From Mesorhabditis belari (taxonomy: Eukaryota; Nematoda; Chromadorea; Rhabditida; Rhabditidae), in contig CAUEEP010000732.1 in assembly GCA_958450365.1 (NCBI GenBank), positions 2,659,001 to 2,723,000 on the forward strand: a DNA stretch of 64,000 bases, written 5' to 3'. The notes under the pieces were generated by a model. That model was given only the letters and a program-made list of their open reading frames with translations, made no database searches and was not told where the DNA came from. A program made the position numbers and the translations under genes. Below are positions 37,561 to 48,008 of the stretch, in pieces; position 1 is the stretch's first letter, and the number at the start of each line of letters is the position of its first letter.

Positions 37561-37854
37561 GTGTTCATCCAATTTCACGTGCACAAAGTTTGTTATTTGT
37601 TTTTGATAACTGTGATAAACATTCCCGGATTTCTTTTTTCTTTCATTCCAAATTCTATTCAAACTTTTGATGTTTTTAGATTTTTGATTTAGATTTTTTA
37701 TTTAGATTTTTTATTTAGATTTTTGATATGACTAATTTTTCATGATTCTTACTTTTCGCTCTTTTATTTAAACTTTTTATTTTAATAAATAATAGTTTGC
37801 GAATCACAAAAATCACAACAAATCACCAAACTACAACAACAAGATTTATAGCGC

Positions 37855-38890
37855 AGAAGACCTCCCCCCAAGAGGACAAGAGGTTTTGAGACGGTACAGG
37901 TAAAACTTGTTTTCATCTTGGGCGGAGGTCTGATGCGTTATGAACCCTGTTCAACGGACATTCTTTTTTATGGGCAGTGAAATAAATAGTTGTTTATAAA
38001 ATCGATTGCCACACAGTGCTCACTTTTTTTTGTAGGCGTTTGTAAAAAAAAATGAAAATGAAAATACTGGTTATTGAGAAAAAGGGATTTGATTGTGGTA
38101 ATCTTGGTGGAAAAAGCACAATCATTTTCTGACTTATGTAAAATCCAAAGGAATTAGCCACTTTAAAGTCAATTGTCTCACTTTTTGTCAGACAACTATT
38201 CAACCGTCACTTCCTATTGTTTGACTCAGCTCAGAATCATCGAGTTTTCCCAAATGGAAAGATTGATAAATCTTTTCTACTTTTTTCTACAACAAAACAA
38301 TTGGTTATTGGCAAAAGTGGGTTTTAATCCTTGCGAAAATTTAGACCGACTACTGGGTTTCTACGCAGACTTTACACGCACATAAAATCCACGAATGATC
38401 CATGCTAGTGACATTAGAATCAAATAATTTTGGTTAAAATAATTAGAGTTAATTGAGTACATCCCTTTAACCAAAATCCTTTGAAACACTGTTTAGCTAA
38501 CCATTGCTTCAGGGTTTCTGATGATGAGCCTCATCATCAGAAATGGCTCAGAAATGGCTCATGCACGAGTTGACCAGTAATTGGATAACATTGTGAGTCA
38601 CACAACAGATTTCAACACATTGCTTCATAAATCGTTTACAAAAAAGGTGGACCTGCTATTTTTTAATGGATACCGCTTGAATGGGAATGTTCAATAAGGA
38701 AAGCTATGGTATTATCTTTTGTGTGGCAATCGATTTTATGTTTGGCAATTCTACGTGGCAATCGATTTTATAAACAACTATTTATTTCACCGCCCATAAA
38801 AAAGAATGTCCTTTGAACAGGGTTCGTAACGCATCAGACCTCTCCCCAAGATGACAACAAGTTTTACCTGAGCCGTCTCAAAACCTCTCA
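37855..38890. repeat. Inverted repeat pair, arms about 155 bp
   Basis: The left arm 37855-38012 (AGACCTCCCCCCAAGAGGAC ... TAAAATCGATTGCCACA) and right arm about 38740-38890 are inverted copies, about 730 bases apart. The inner sequence shows no transposase. Probably a non-autonomous element. Confidence 0.7.
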
Positions 38891-38934
38891 AAACCTCAAA
38901 ACCTCAAAACAATAAGGAAAGCTATGGTATTATC

Positions 38935-39185
38935 TTTTGGGAGGGAGCAACGAGGAATACGTATTCGTTGTGGGGGATTCTTATGAATTGTTGAATGAAT
39001 AGTTGTGTGTGTTGAGGAAGGCTGGGTTTTCCATCGAAAACGATTCTGATAATATCTAAGGTATCGAAATATCTAGGTATGAATTAGTTTTTCATCAACA
39101 CATTTAAGCAACTCGTACCGACTACGCGTAATTTTACATAGAATTAAAGAACCATAACATTTTTAAAAATTACTTTAACAACCCT
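38935..39185. repeat. Right arm of the inverted repeat with 34318-34562
   Basis: Shares CGAATACGTATTCGTTG-type palindromic core, GGTATCGAAATATCTAGGTA and TTTCATCAACACATTTAAGC. Together with 33060-33415 / 39330-39700 it shows that the block was copied in inverted orientation. Confidence 0.75.
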
Positions 39186-39442
39186 AGCCGAGTAGTACAA
39201 AAATTCTCCCAGTTCCGGGATCTGCAAAACTCGTTTCAGCTCTTAATATCAAAACAAATTTATAGAAACAAAAAGTCGAAAGATTTGTGGTGAAATAGAG
39301 GAATTTAAAAGTGTGTTTTACATGTAAACGTGTAATTTTTGTGTACATATATCCAAATTGCTAAGCAAAAATTCGAGCTTTTGTTGGGCTTGCAAAACAA
39401 AAAAAAAAAAGATAAGTGATAAACGATAAAGTGATTTCCCTT

Positions 39443-42400
39443 TCACCAGCCAAACGTGTAGATTGTGTGTATCTTTTGCTCATCTCTGTACGTTCGGAGA
39501 TGAGCCTCGAGATCGGCTTTCTTTTGTCGAGATAATCGTTTCAGCAAAAGCACAAGAACCATATTCGACATCACCGTGTAATAGGGAACAAACTGTAGTA
39601 GTTGTTGTTGTTATTGTTGTTGTTATTGTTGTTAAATTGTTGCTGCTTTCAAATTTATGAACTCACATTGATTGCGATGAACAAAGTTTGATACTGAACG
39701 ATCGGCGCATATTTGATCAAAACTCTGGTACCTAAAAAGAGATTTTTTTAAAATTTACTGACGCTTTCTATTGAATATGATGAACTCACATAATAAATAT
39801 AAAATTTCATAAACTAAATAAGTGATTGCATGAAATACGGAAAAAGGTAAGAGAAGACCGTTCGTTTCTCGTCTCTCCAGTGCGGTGAAACGTTTTCGAA
39901 TATCGTACGTTTTTCTAAAAACGGTAACTCACTTGAATAGTTCTAGATTAGGCAAGTTATTGTTACTGCTCAAATCAAAAGTTACTGCTCAAATCGAAAC
40001 TCTTTCCGATAGCTGAGAATGCTCAAGAGTATTCCGAGAAAATCGACGAATAAAAGAACGAGCATACACTGCGTGGCACTATCTCTAGTGAATCTGAAAA
40101 TGAAAATTGAGTGGATAATTTTGATTATCCATTTTCATTCATGGATAATCAACAAAAGATCAAACACCAATTCAGCTAAAATGGTAAAGATTATAGTAAA
40201 AAGTTGTCTTAGCATCTTGTCTTAACATCTAACATTCTTTGGATTAAGATTCTTAGTCTTTTCTACGTTATTGTACTTTTTTTTAATTAATCAATCACAA
40301 TTTATTTGTTATCTTTATTTGACTTTAACCCAATGCACATCGGCGCGAAAATGCGTTTTCTATCGGATTTTTCTGGGAGTACCTTTTTTAGATTTTTTAG
40401 ATGTTATAACTTTTTGTAGAGTTGAGCAAATTTGCATGATTTTTGCATCAAAATGTTCGTAAGAGTCTCTAGAATAAAACTTATCCCTTCGTTTTTGGTT
40501 CTAGACCCTCGTTGTCGAGCTACGAGCCCCAAACTGCAGGGTACCACAAAATCTCCCATACAAAATGACCAAAAAACCGCTAAAACTCACCTTAAAAAAT
40601 TTCTGTCAGAGGGATTTGAAAAATTCCTTCAGATTCGGAATCAGCACAATTTTCCGCATCTAAAAAAGGTACTCCCAGAAAAAGCCGATAGAAAACGCAT
40701 TTTTGCCTTATTTCGCGCCGATGTGCAATGGGCTACTTGCACAAATCTAAATAATAATAGGGAAATGTGAAAGGATTGAGTTTGAATGAGGTTCACGAAC
40801 AAACGAAAAGCAACAAATTGAAAACTGATTAGAGAAAAGAATTACCGTATTTTCTCTAATAGTAATGCACTCGGGCAAGGTGACGATTTTACGGTTCCCA
40901 AGCTTTCGCAGAAGCTCAACACTCAAATCCCCCACTAGATCTCATCGTCAGCTACATTTTCCGATCCCAAATCGATAGGTTCTAGTAAGCGGTTCTCGAG
41001 ATTTCGAGGAATTTAGGCAAAGCTTTTGGTGCACTATTAGAGAAAAGAATGAATCCATTTAACAATATGTAAACATATTTCGTGAAGAATTTTGATTATC
41101 CATTTTCATTCATGGATAATTCAAAGATCAAACACCAATTCAGCTAAAAATTCAGCTAAAATGCTAAAGATTATAGTAAAAAGCTCTTGTCTTAACATCT
41201 ATTTGTTAAGACAAGATTCTTAGTCTTTTAAGATTAAGATTCTTGGTCTTTTCTACTTTATTGTACTTTTTTTAAAATCAATCACAATTTATTTGTTATC
41301 TGTATTTGACTTTAACCCAATGTGCTACTTGAATAAATCTAAATAATGATAGGAAAATGTGAAAGGAATCAGTTTGAATGATGGCTCGTTCACGAACAAA
41401 CGAAAAGTTTGTTTGTCAAATGAAAACAAATTTAAAACTGACTAGAGAAAAGAATGAATCCATTTAACAATATGTAAACATATTTCGTGAAGAGAAGATA
41501 TTCAGGCAAGACAAAAATCGGATGGGATTTGTACTTTTCCGTAGTGGTTTCACGTCTTTCCTTAGACGTTCTTTCTTTGGAACGATTTTTAAATGTAAAA
41601 CGCAGCAACAGTGCTAAATATTGAGCACAAAGACTACAGAAAATTTCTGTAGCATCAAAATCAATAACAAATTTCATTTGTTGTTCACTATTTTGATCAG
41701 AAACCTACTGATTTCCGACTGTGCAATATGGAACCATATTCGAGGAATCCCAATGCTCATGCGAGGCAACATATGCATAAACGAAAGTTGCCAAAAACAT
41801 CTAAAAAATTTTTTTCTTTATATATGTTTTCAACGTACGCAAAAGACGCCCAAAATGAGTCCAATTTTCGCGTCCATTTGCTCGTAGCGAGTGCCATAAA
41901 AACGTGCGATGACTCTCTCGAGATTGAGAGCAAAATGAATCGGAGTAAAAACGTAGGTGCACGTGTTCGCGAGTCCTCTCATCAATAAACATTGCAAAGG
42001 GGAAACGAGAGACGAACACGAGGGTGGCATCGAGAGGACAATGATATGGTAGAACTGAAATGATAAAGTTTTGAGGAGAACAAAAAACCTAGTATGGTCT
42101 GCTAGAAGTTTTGATTAGATCGAAATGTATTGCAGTTGGAAATACGGCAGATCAAAAACTGGTGCGCCGCCAGGACCCGAACCAGCGACCTTTCGCTTAC
42201 CAGGTTATTGTGCTAACCATTACACCACAAGCACCTTTGATCTCCTTTACTCCAGAGGGAGTTAACTTCCTTTCTCTCTGGACGAGACGGTTTCACTGGT
42301 CTCGAGTTAACTCCTTCTGGAGTAAAGGAGATCAGGTGCATTGTGGTGTAATGGTTAGCAACAGTTGCCTGGTCGCTGGTTCGAGTCCTGGCGGTGCACA

Positions 42401-43641
42401 AGTTTTTGATCTGCCGTATTTCCAACTGCTGTACATTTCGATCTAATCAAAACTTCTAGCCGACTTCTAGCCGACCATACTTTGTTAACCTAAACTGATT
42501 AACCTTTGATTAACCTAAAACTGGTTCGGATTGGGGTAAATTCTAAACAACTTGGACTTGCACTGGCAATATTTTCGATGGAATACTCTACCATACTGCA
42601 AGAAAAGCACTGCATTTTATAGTTTCGCTTAGGCTTTTTCAAATTTTCAAATCGTACGGCCAAAATCTCAGCCCCCAGTGAACCGATTTAAATAGTTTTT
42701 TCTTTGCTAGATAGAGAATTTTATTTAGTTGTGTAACTCACGTTTTAAATTTTTTAAAAGAAAAAATCAGGGTACCTACGGGGGATCGAATGATACCTAC
42801 AGGGTACCTACGGGGGATGGAATGGTACATACAGGGTACCTACGGGGGATGGAATGGTACATACAGGGTACCTACGGGGGATCGAATGGTACCTACAGGG
42901 TACCTAGGGGGATCGAATGGTGCCTACAGGGTACCTACGGGTGGTTGTGTGGGCGAGAGACGGTCGCGCTACCTACTGCGTCATGGATGCAAAAAGCGAA
43001 ATTTTGCATTTTTCCCTTTCCCATTAAGCTATTCAACTAATTGATAGAATATCTTTTGCTAGCGTTCGGTCTCCAAAACAACCGCCCCAAGAGGATGCCG
43101 GATTCGATTCCCGTTTGCTCCAAACTTTTTTGCTTTAAATGTTTTCAGGCATGGAGTTGAAATATGTAGATTTGAGTTGCCTCGCAGCGAAGTTATTTAG
43201 TTTTTAGCGAAGTTATTTATTCTTACAGGGGTATAGGATGGGCGCAGAAGGAGAGGGAAGGTATCTCTTTAACTTGAGAGCTCAAACTATGCGTTACCCT
43301 CAAAACACCCAGCTAGAACAATAATAGAAATCGTAAATAATTTGATAAACACTCAAAAACCTACCATAGTAGTTGCCAAACTGGCCCCATCGATCATGTA
43401 GAGAAAAAGGAGTAAAATGACTAACAACTAAATGAAGATTAACTGTGAGATGAGGCTTGCACCTTGCAATTGAGCACACCTTGCAATTGATATGAAAATA
43501 AACTTTTCGATAGAGGCTGAGAGTGTAAAGTGAAAGAAAAATCGTGAAAATGCCCATTATCGCCTGCACAAAAAGCATTACTCGAAGTGGAAAGTAGGCG
43601 GTCATCGGACTCGCGATCGCTTTGCATTCCTGTTCGTCCAT
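39443..43641 (-). CDS. srab/sra-type seven-helix chemoreceptor
   Basis: Exons on the minus strand: 43641-43480 (MDEQECKAIAS, helix 1, ending FHINCK), 43427-43365 (LLVILLLFLYMIDGASLATT, helix 2), 42054-41839 (helices 3 and 4, CTYVFTPIHFALNLERVIAR), about 41800-41690 (loop, YVASHEHWDSSNMVPYC), a region at about 41635-41510 with cytoplasmic-loop character, about 40090-39985 (helix, MLVLLFVDFLGILLSIL), about 39728-39672 (VLIKYAPIVQYQTLFIAI) and the last exon about 39590-39443 (EAHLRTYRDEQKIHTIY). The arrangement fits nematode serpentine receptors of the sra superfamily, which detect chemicals in sensory neurons. The joins in the 41.6-40.0 kb part are uncertain because duplications and two insertions lie there. 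Confidence 0.7.
40331..40730. mobile_element. 390-bp element, CACATCGGCGCG TIRs, 5-bp target duplication
   Basis: CAATG / CACATCGGCGCGAAA ... TTTCGCGCCGATGTG / CAATG. Inner inverted parts GCGTTTTCTATCGG and AGTACCTTTTTTAGA match their inverse at the far end. The unoccupied copy at 41319-41330 reads CCCAATGTGCTACTT. No transposase is present. Confidence 0.85.
40853..41052. repeat. MITE with TTTTCTCTAATAGT ends
   Basis: The ends ATTTTCTCTAATAGTAATGCAC and GTGCACTATTAGAGAAAAG are inverted copies. The duplicate at about 41445 lacks the insert. Related fragment at 22057-22210. Confidence 0.75.
42104..42464. repeat. Palindrome carrying a tRNA-like unit in each arm
   Basis: The arms 42104-42276 and 42303-42464 are inverted repeats. 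The left arm has a 75-base tRNA-like sequence on the minus strand (42235-42161; GGTGTAATGGTTAGCAC A-box, GGTTCGGGTCC B-box, GGTGC...GCACC ends). The right has a shorter one on the plus strand (42335-42398; GGTTCGAGTCC). The anticodon arm is disrupted in both. I judge them tRNA-derived, not functional genes. Confidence 0.75.
42768..43135 (+). repeat. 22- to 26-bp tandem array followed by a tRNA-like SINE body
   Basis: Six units of CAGGGTACCTACGGGGGAT(C/G)GAATGGTAC (42768-42945), then TTGCTAGCGTTCGG...GATTCGATTCCCGTTTGCTCC (about 43048-43118) and the tail AAACTTTTTTGCTTTAAATG. The same tail and B-box follow the array at 47154-47362. Confidence 0.7.
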
Positions 43642-43734
43642 CTATAACAGCTATAACAGCTTTGAAACCTCTAAAAGTTTGCGATAAGATTGAGGAATTT
43701 CAGAGAACACTAAGCAATTTGTTATCACAAAAGA

Positions 43735-44285
43735 AAAAAGACAAATCTATTGGGAATCGGTGAAAAATCGGAGAAAAAAAAAGAAATTAGAGAACAAGAT
43801 TTGAACAAATTCCCTAGACACTTTTGAACACTGTATTTTTGAAAAAGAATTCCTTTTCGACATTGATTTTTTATTAGTTTATTTCCTGTTTTTCAATTAT
43901 GAGTCAATTCAAATCTCAAATTCTTTCAAAAGTTTAATGAAATCCACTGGGAATCGGTGAAAAATCTGAAAAAAAATTAGAGAACAACATTTGAACAAAT
44001 TCTCTAGACACTTTTCAAAGAATTCCTTTTCGACATTGATTTTTCATTAGTTTATTGCCTGTTCGTCAATTATGCGTCAATTCAAATCTCAAATTCTTTC
44101 AAAAGTTTAATGAAATCCACTGGGAATCGGTGATAAGTCGGAGAAAAATTAGAGAACAAGACGTGACTAAAGTCTCTAGATACTTTTAAACACACTGTAT
44201 TTTTGAAAAAGAATTCCTTTTTGAAAAGAATTCCGACATTGATTTTTCATTAGTTTATTTTCTGTTCGTCAATTCTGCTGAGCCC
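43735..44285. repeat. Three tandem copies of an about 180-bp unit
   Basis: Each unit has AATCGGTGA, AGAGAACAA, TCTAGA(C/T)ACTTTT and GACATTGATTTTTCATTAGTTTAT in the same order. Upstream of the chemoreceptor start (43641). Confidence 0.8.
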
Positions 44286-44319
44286 AAATCCCAACTACTT
44301 TCAATGGTCCAATGAAATT

Positions 44320-44795
44320 AGAACGACGCAAATTGAGGTACAATTACTTCCCGAAAATCTGCTCGAATCTAATCTAAAGTCTAAAGAAATCTAAAGTTTA
44401 AAATTTAACGAACCAATTTTAAAACAAATGATTTACCTTGAAACCTTGAAAAGCTCTTTTACTCCTAAGCACAAATCTTTGAGATTAAAAGTAGTCAAAT
44501 AAAGTCAAATAAAAGCCAAATAGAGTCAAATAAAAGTCAAATAGTATATGCTTTATTGAATGGAATACCGAGAAAACAAGGCCACAATAATCACCCAAGA
44601 ACACCACTCAAAACACACCCAAAAGATAAATCGATACCTGAAGAAAGAATCACAGAGCAGTCAAATGAATTGCCGAAATTGCGGCTTTAAATCTAGCCAA
44701 GGTGGGAAAATCACGAACATTAAGGCCTAAAAGATTCCACAATTTAATAACTTGATTAAAAAAGAAACTGTGGAAGCTTTTAGAGGAAACTGAAA
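44320..44795 (-). mobile_element. 3' end of a non-LTR retrotransposon (LINE)
   Basis: The minus strand encodes FFNQVIKLWNLLGLNVRD then PTLARFKAAIS, the conserved reverse-transcriptase C-terminus (NxVxxxWNxL...PSLxxFK). It is followed by a 3' region ending in short CTATTTGACTTT repeats. A second 3' end lies at about 62150-62276. Truncated at the 5' side. Confidence 0.7.
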
Positions 44796-44803
44796 AGTTG
44801 GAG

Positions 44804-46382
44804 TACAGTGCGGAGCAAAACCATACGCCACCCCCTAAATTTCAATTTTCTGCGGCTCCGTGCCAGTGACAAAAAACTGAAAACGAGTTAGATTCAGGAC
44901 CAAAAATAACCCTTAAACCCCAAAAATCTTCGACATAGCATGAATAGGGAAAATGTAACGGCCAAAAAACGAAAATTCACCCGGTGCAAAACCATACGCC
45001 ACCCCCCAAATTTTGGTGTCATTTCATACTTTTTCTAGTTTAAAGCTAAATCTGCCCTGGCAAACATAAGTCCCGCCCTTTCACTTCAGATTCCTTATAA
45101 GGAGGCAAAGAGCTACTTTGTCTTACTCAACTTCAAAAACACAATGCCGAAAGCAACTCAACTCTCTGACGGGGGCAGGCCAACTCGATCTCATGCAGCA
45201 ACTGGATGCAATTTCCGAGATGAGTCATCGAACCAATCGCTCAAGGACGCATCAACCGTTACCTCAAAGCCCACCAAATATGGTACTTCAAATGCGCATG
45301 GTCGTCACAAGAAGCTCTCCAAACGGGCCGAACGCCATATCAGAAGCAAAGCCCAAACTCTACGAGATCGGCAAATGAAATCAAGCGTGATTTGCAACTT
45401 CCAGTGTCAAAGTGTCAAAGTGTTCAGAGAACCACAACTCTTCGCCACATCTCACACGTCAGGTGATGAAGCCAGCACCCGCTTGATGTCATCCACAAAC
45501 AGAACAGGTTGCTCTTGCCGCGCAAACAGGCAACTGACTGGAATCAGGTATTTAAACTTAGAAAACAAATTATTGGTTTCAGATCATCTACACAGACGAG
45601 AAAAAGTCAACCTGGATGGGCCTGAGGTGGACACTCTTATTGGCGGACTTGCGCAAGAATCCATACTGTTCTCAAAGCGAAACTTCGGCGGGGGTTCGGT
45701 GATGTGTTGGGGCGCCCTCATCTCATGGAAAACTGGAAACGTCTTGTCACGTCCAAGATGAACTCACTAGATTACACGATGTGCTCGAGGCAGCCTTCTT
45801 CCAATCTGCAAAGTCTTCCACAACATCAACTCACCCACAGCAAGACAACGCCAGCATCCACGTCAGCCGAGCAACCAAATCATGGCTCAGTCAAAACAAG
45901 TGCCCTTCTGGATTGGCCTGCGTGCTCCCGACTCAACCCCATTGAGAATCTGTGGGAAGCTTGCTCGTCGAGTTATCACAATTCCACACAATACGCAAAT
46001 GTTCAAGCACCAAAGATGCCATATCCGCGAGTGGAATGCTATTCCAAGAAGCACCACAAGAAGCTAGTGACAGCATGCCGAGTCGAATATTTGACGTGAT
46101 CAGTCGCCAGGGACCAGCAACAAAATATTAGACTGTTATTGTTATAAATAAACCTTGTTATCATAAAAATTGAACAAAATGCAACAACGACACCAAAATG
46201 GGGGTGGCGAGGTTTGCACCGGGTGAATTTCGTTTTGGCTGTTACATTTTCCCTATTCATGCTATGTCGACGATTTTTGGGGTTTAAGGGTTATTTTGGT
46301 CCTGAATCTAACTACGTTTCAGTTTTTTGTCACTGGCAGGAGCGGGAAATGTTTAGGGGTGGGTATGTTTTGTCGCACTGTA
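44804..46382 (+). mobile_element. Tc1-like transposon, 1.58 kb, decayed transposase
   Basis: Ends TACAGTGCGGAGCAAAACCATAC and its inverse near 46382, with long inner inverted arms (shared TAACCCTTAAACCCCAAAAAT). The transposase reads on the plus strand from 45144 (MPKATQLSDGG). It has an intron-like break before IYTDEKK (45583), then VMCWGALIS, QDNASIHVSRATKSW, DWPACSR(L)NPIENLW. It changes frame several times (near 45760, 45860 and 45960), so it is inactive. Catalytic-site regions DEKK, DNASIH and NPIENLW are recognisable. Confidence 0.85.
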
Positions 46383-46904
46383 GAGAAAAGGTCCCCTTCT
46401 GGCCTTGGAGGCCCTCTGGCCCTGGAGGCCCGTAGGGAGCCGAATTCAACGAGAATAGAAAAAAGGAGTCGGGATGAATGCCTTTAACTATTTTAAAATA
46501 GCTTAAAAACGGTCACGGTCCAAAATTTTCAAAAAGAATTTCTTTTCTAAACTCAGAAAACAAATTCAGACAAGTAATTAGAATTAATAAAAAGTAAAGT
46601 CATTCAGAAAAAAAATGAAAGTTGATGAAAGTTATTCATTCGTTTTTTAGTGGTACAATAAAACAGGTGAAATCAATAATTAGTGAATGAGAAAGCATCC
46701 GAATGAAGAAGAATAAGAGAAATAAGTTTCTGAGAATAAGAAAGAAATAAAATAGAAAATTTTGCACACAAAATACACTCGTCTTTTAATCTATTGAGTT
46801 GAACAATTACTGGAGTTGAATTGAACTTTAATCAATCTAATTCTTTGCTCGTTTGAAGTATCAGGAATGTCGTGTCAAGTTGAATCGGAGGAGCACCAGC
46901 ACCA

Positions 46905-47069
46905 GTTTTATTGTATCACCTGTTTTTGTATGCATTCAACGGAAAGCCCAATGCCGCACAGGCTCATCGAGAGATTACTGACGTTTATGGACCCGATTTC
47001 GTGACCGAACGAACTATCCGGAATTGCTTTCAACGATTTCGTGAAAAATTCCTGAAAAAAGCCTTCTAA
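46905..47069 (+). pseudogene. mariner-type HTH fragment
   Basis: One frame reads FVLLYHLFLYAFNGKP, AAQAHREITDVYG, then VTERTIRNCFQRFREKF and stops. This is the paired helix-turn-helix DNA-binding start of mariner transposases (HTH_48-like). The catalytic part is absent. Confidence 0.6.
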
Positions 47070-47097
47070 CAACATCAAAAAAATGATAAAACAAAAA

Positions 47098-47475
47098 AAA
47101 CGAGAAAAACGAAGGAAAATCGCGAAAAGCGGCGGAAAGGCTATTGATCTGAGGGTCGCTGGTTCGACTAGTCTAGTCGCTGGGTCTACTAGTCTAGTCG
47201 CTGGGTCTACTAGTCTAGTCGCTGGGTCTACTAGTCTAGTCGCTGGGTCTACTAGTCTAGTCGCTGGTTCGACTAGTCTAGTCGCTGGTTCGACTAGTCT
47301 AGTCGCTGGTTCGACTAGTCTAGTCGCTGGTTCGACTAGTCTAGTCGCTGGTTCGACTAGTTGCCCGTAGTCTAGGTGGTTAGCGTCCCGTCTACAAAAT
47401 CACTGTCTTAACGGAGGCGTCGGGTTCGATTCCCGTCCCTGCCAAACTTGTTTGCTTTAAATCTTTTTCAGTCAT
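47098..47475 (+). repeat. 21-bp tandem array (10 units) plus tRNA-derived SINE body
   Basis: GTCGCTGG(T/G)TC(G/T)ACTAGTCTA is repeated 47154-47362. Then GTAGTCTAGGTGGTTAGCGTCC (A-box-like), GGGTTCGATTCCCG (B-box) and the tail AAACTTGTTTGCTTTAAAT follow. The open frame over the array (VAGSTSL repeats) is an artefact of 21 being a multiple of 3. Confidence 0.8.
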
Positions 47476-48008
47476 TTGTTGAAGGGGAGTTGGTAAAATT
47501 GGTAAAATGGTATTGGTAAAATTAGAATTGGAATTCTAGAATTGGTAAAATTGATGAAATTTCAAATATTTTTGAGCTATTTAGGCTTTATTGAGCGAAA
47601 ACGAAAAATTAAAAATCAATCAAAATGGTTGGTAGATTAGAAGAAAACAGAAACGAAAATGCTTCTAGCAAAACAAAAATTTGCTTTGGTTTTTTTGGAA
47701 ATTTGTTGAAGTAGACGATCACAAGGGATCAGATCCCCTGCTGCGAGAAGTCTTTATCGTTGGAACTCCGAACAGTCGTTCTTTGATGACGAAACGAGTG
47801 GGCATAGAGAATTTCATTTGAAAAAAGGTTCATAAAAAATGAGCGCTCCTGTTTGCAACAAGATAACAATGAAAAAAAATCTATTTGGTTCTAGTGGGCG
47901 TTCAAATTCTAAAGGCAAAGTTTGATCACTTGAGCTGAACACAGAACATGAGTATAAAAGGCTGTGCTCGTGATAGATCTCTACTTTAATTGAGCCACTC
48001 ACTCAAAA
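47476..48008. other. Upstream region of the TSP1/mucin gene
   Basis: No exons. The last 80 bases hold GAGTATAAAAGGCTG at 47949-47963, a TATA-like sequence about 50 bases before the start codon at 48009. Confidence 0.45.

Larger units (their letters stand above)
40110..41450. repeat. Direct segmental duplication in the chemoreceptor gene
   Basis: 40120-40335 and 40726-40840 recur together at 41087-41440 (shares TTGATTATCCATTTTCATTC, the CACAATTTATTTGTTATCT block, and GTGAAAGGA...CACGAACAAACGAAAAG). The second copy lacks the 390-bp insertion and so preserves its empty site. Confidence 0.85.

Noticed and set aside
42161..42398. Two functional tRNA genes
   Set aside because: Boxes and end pairing are present, but the anticodon arms are disrupted and one copy is 64 bases long.
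47154..47362. Regular repeats resembling a CRISPR array
   Set aside because: Units are directly adjacent without unique spacers, and the genome is eukaryotic. The same holds for arrays at 17190, 28377, 48190 and 61058.
47083..47370. Protein with ten VAGSTSL repeats
   Set aside because: A 21-bp tandem array upstream of a tRNA-derived repeat; open only because 21 is divisible by three.
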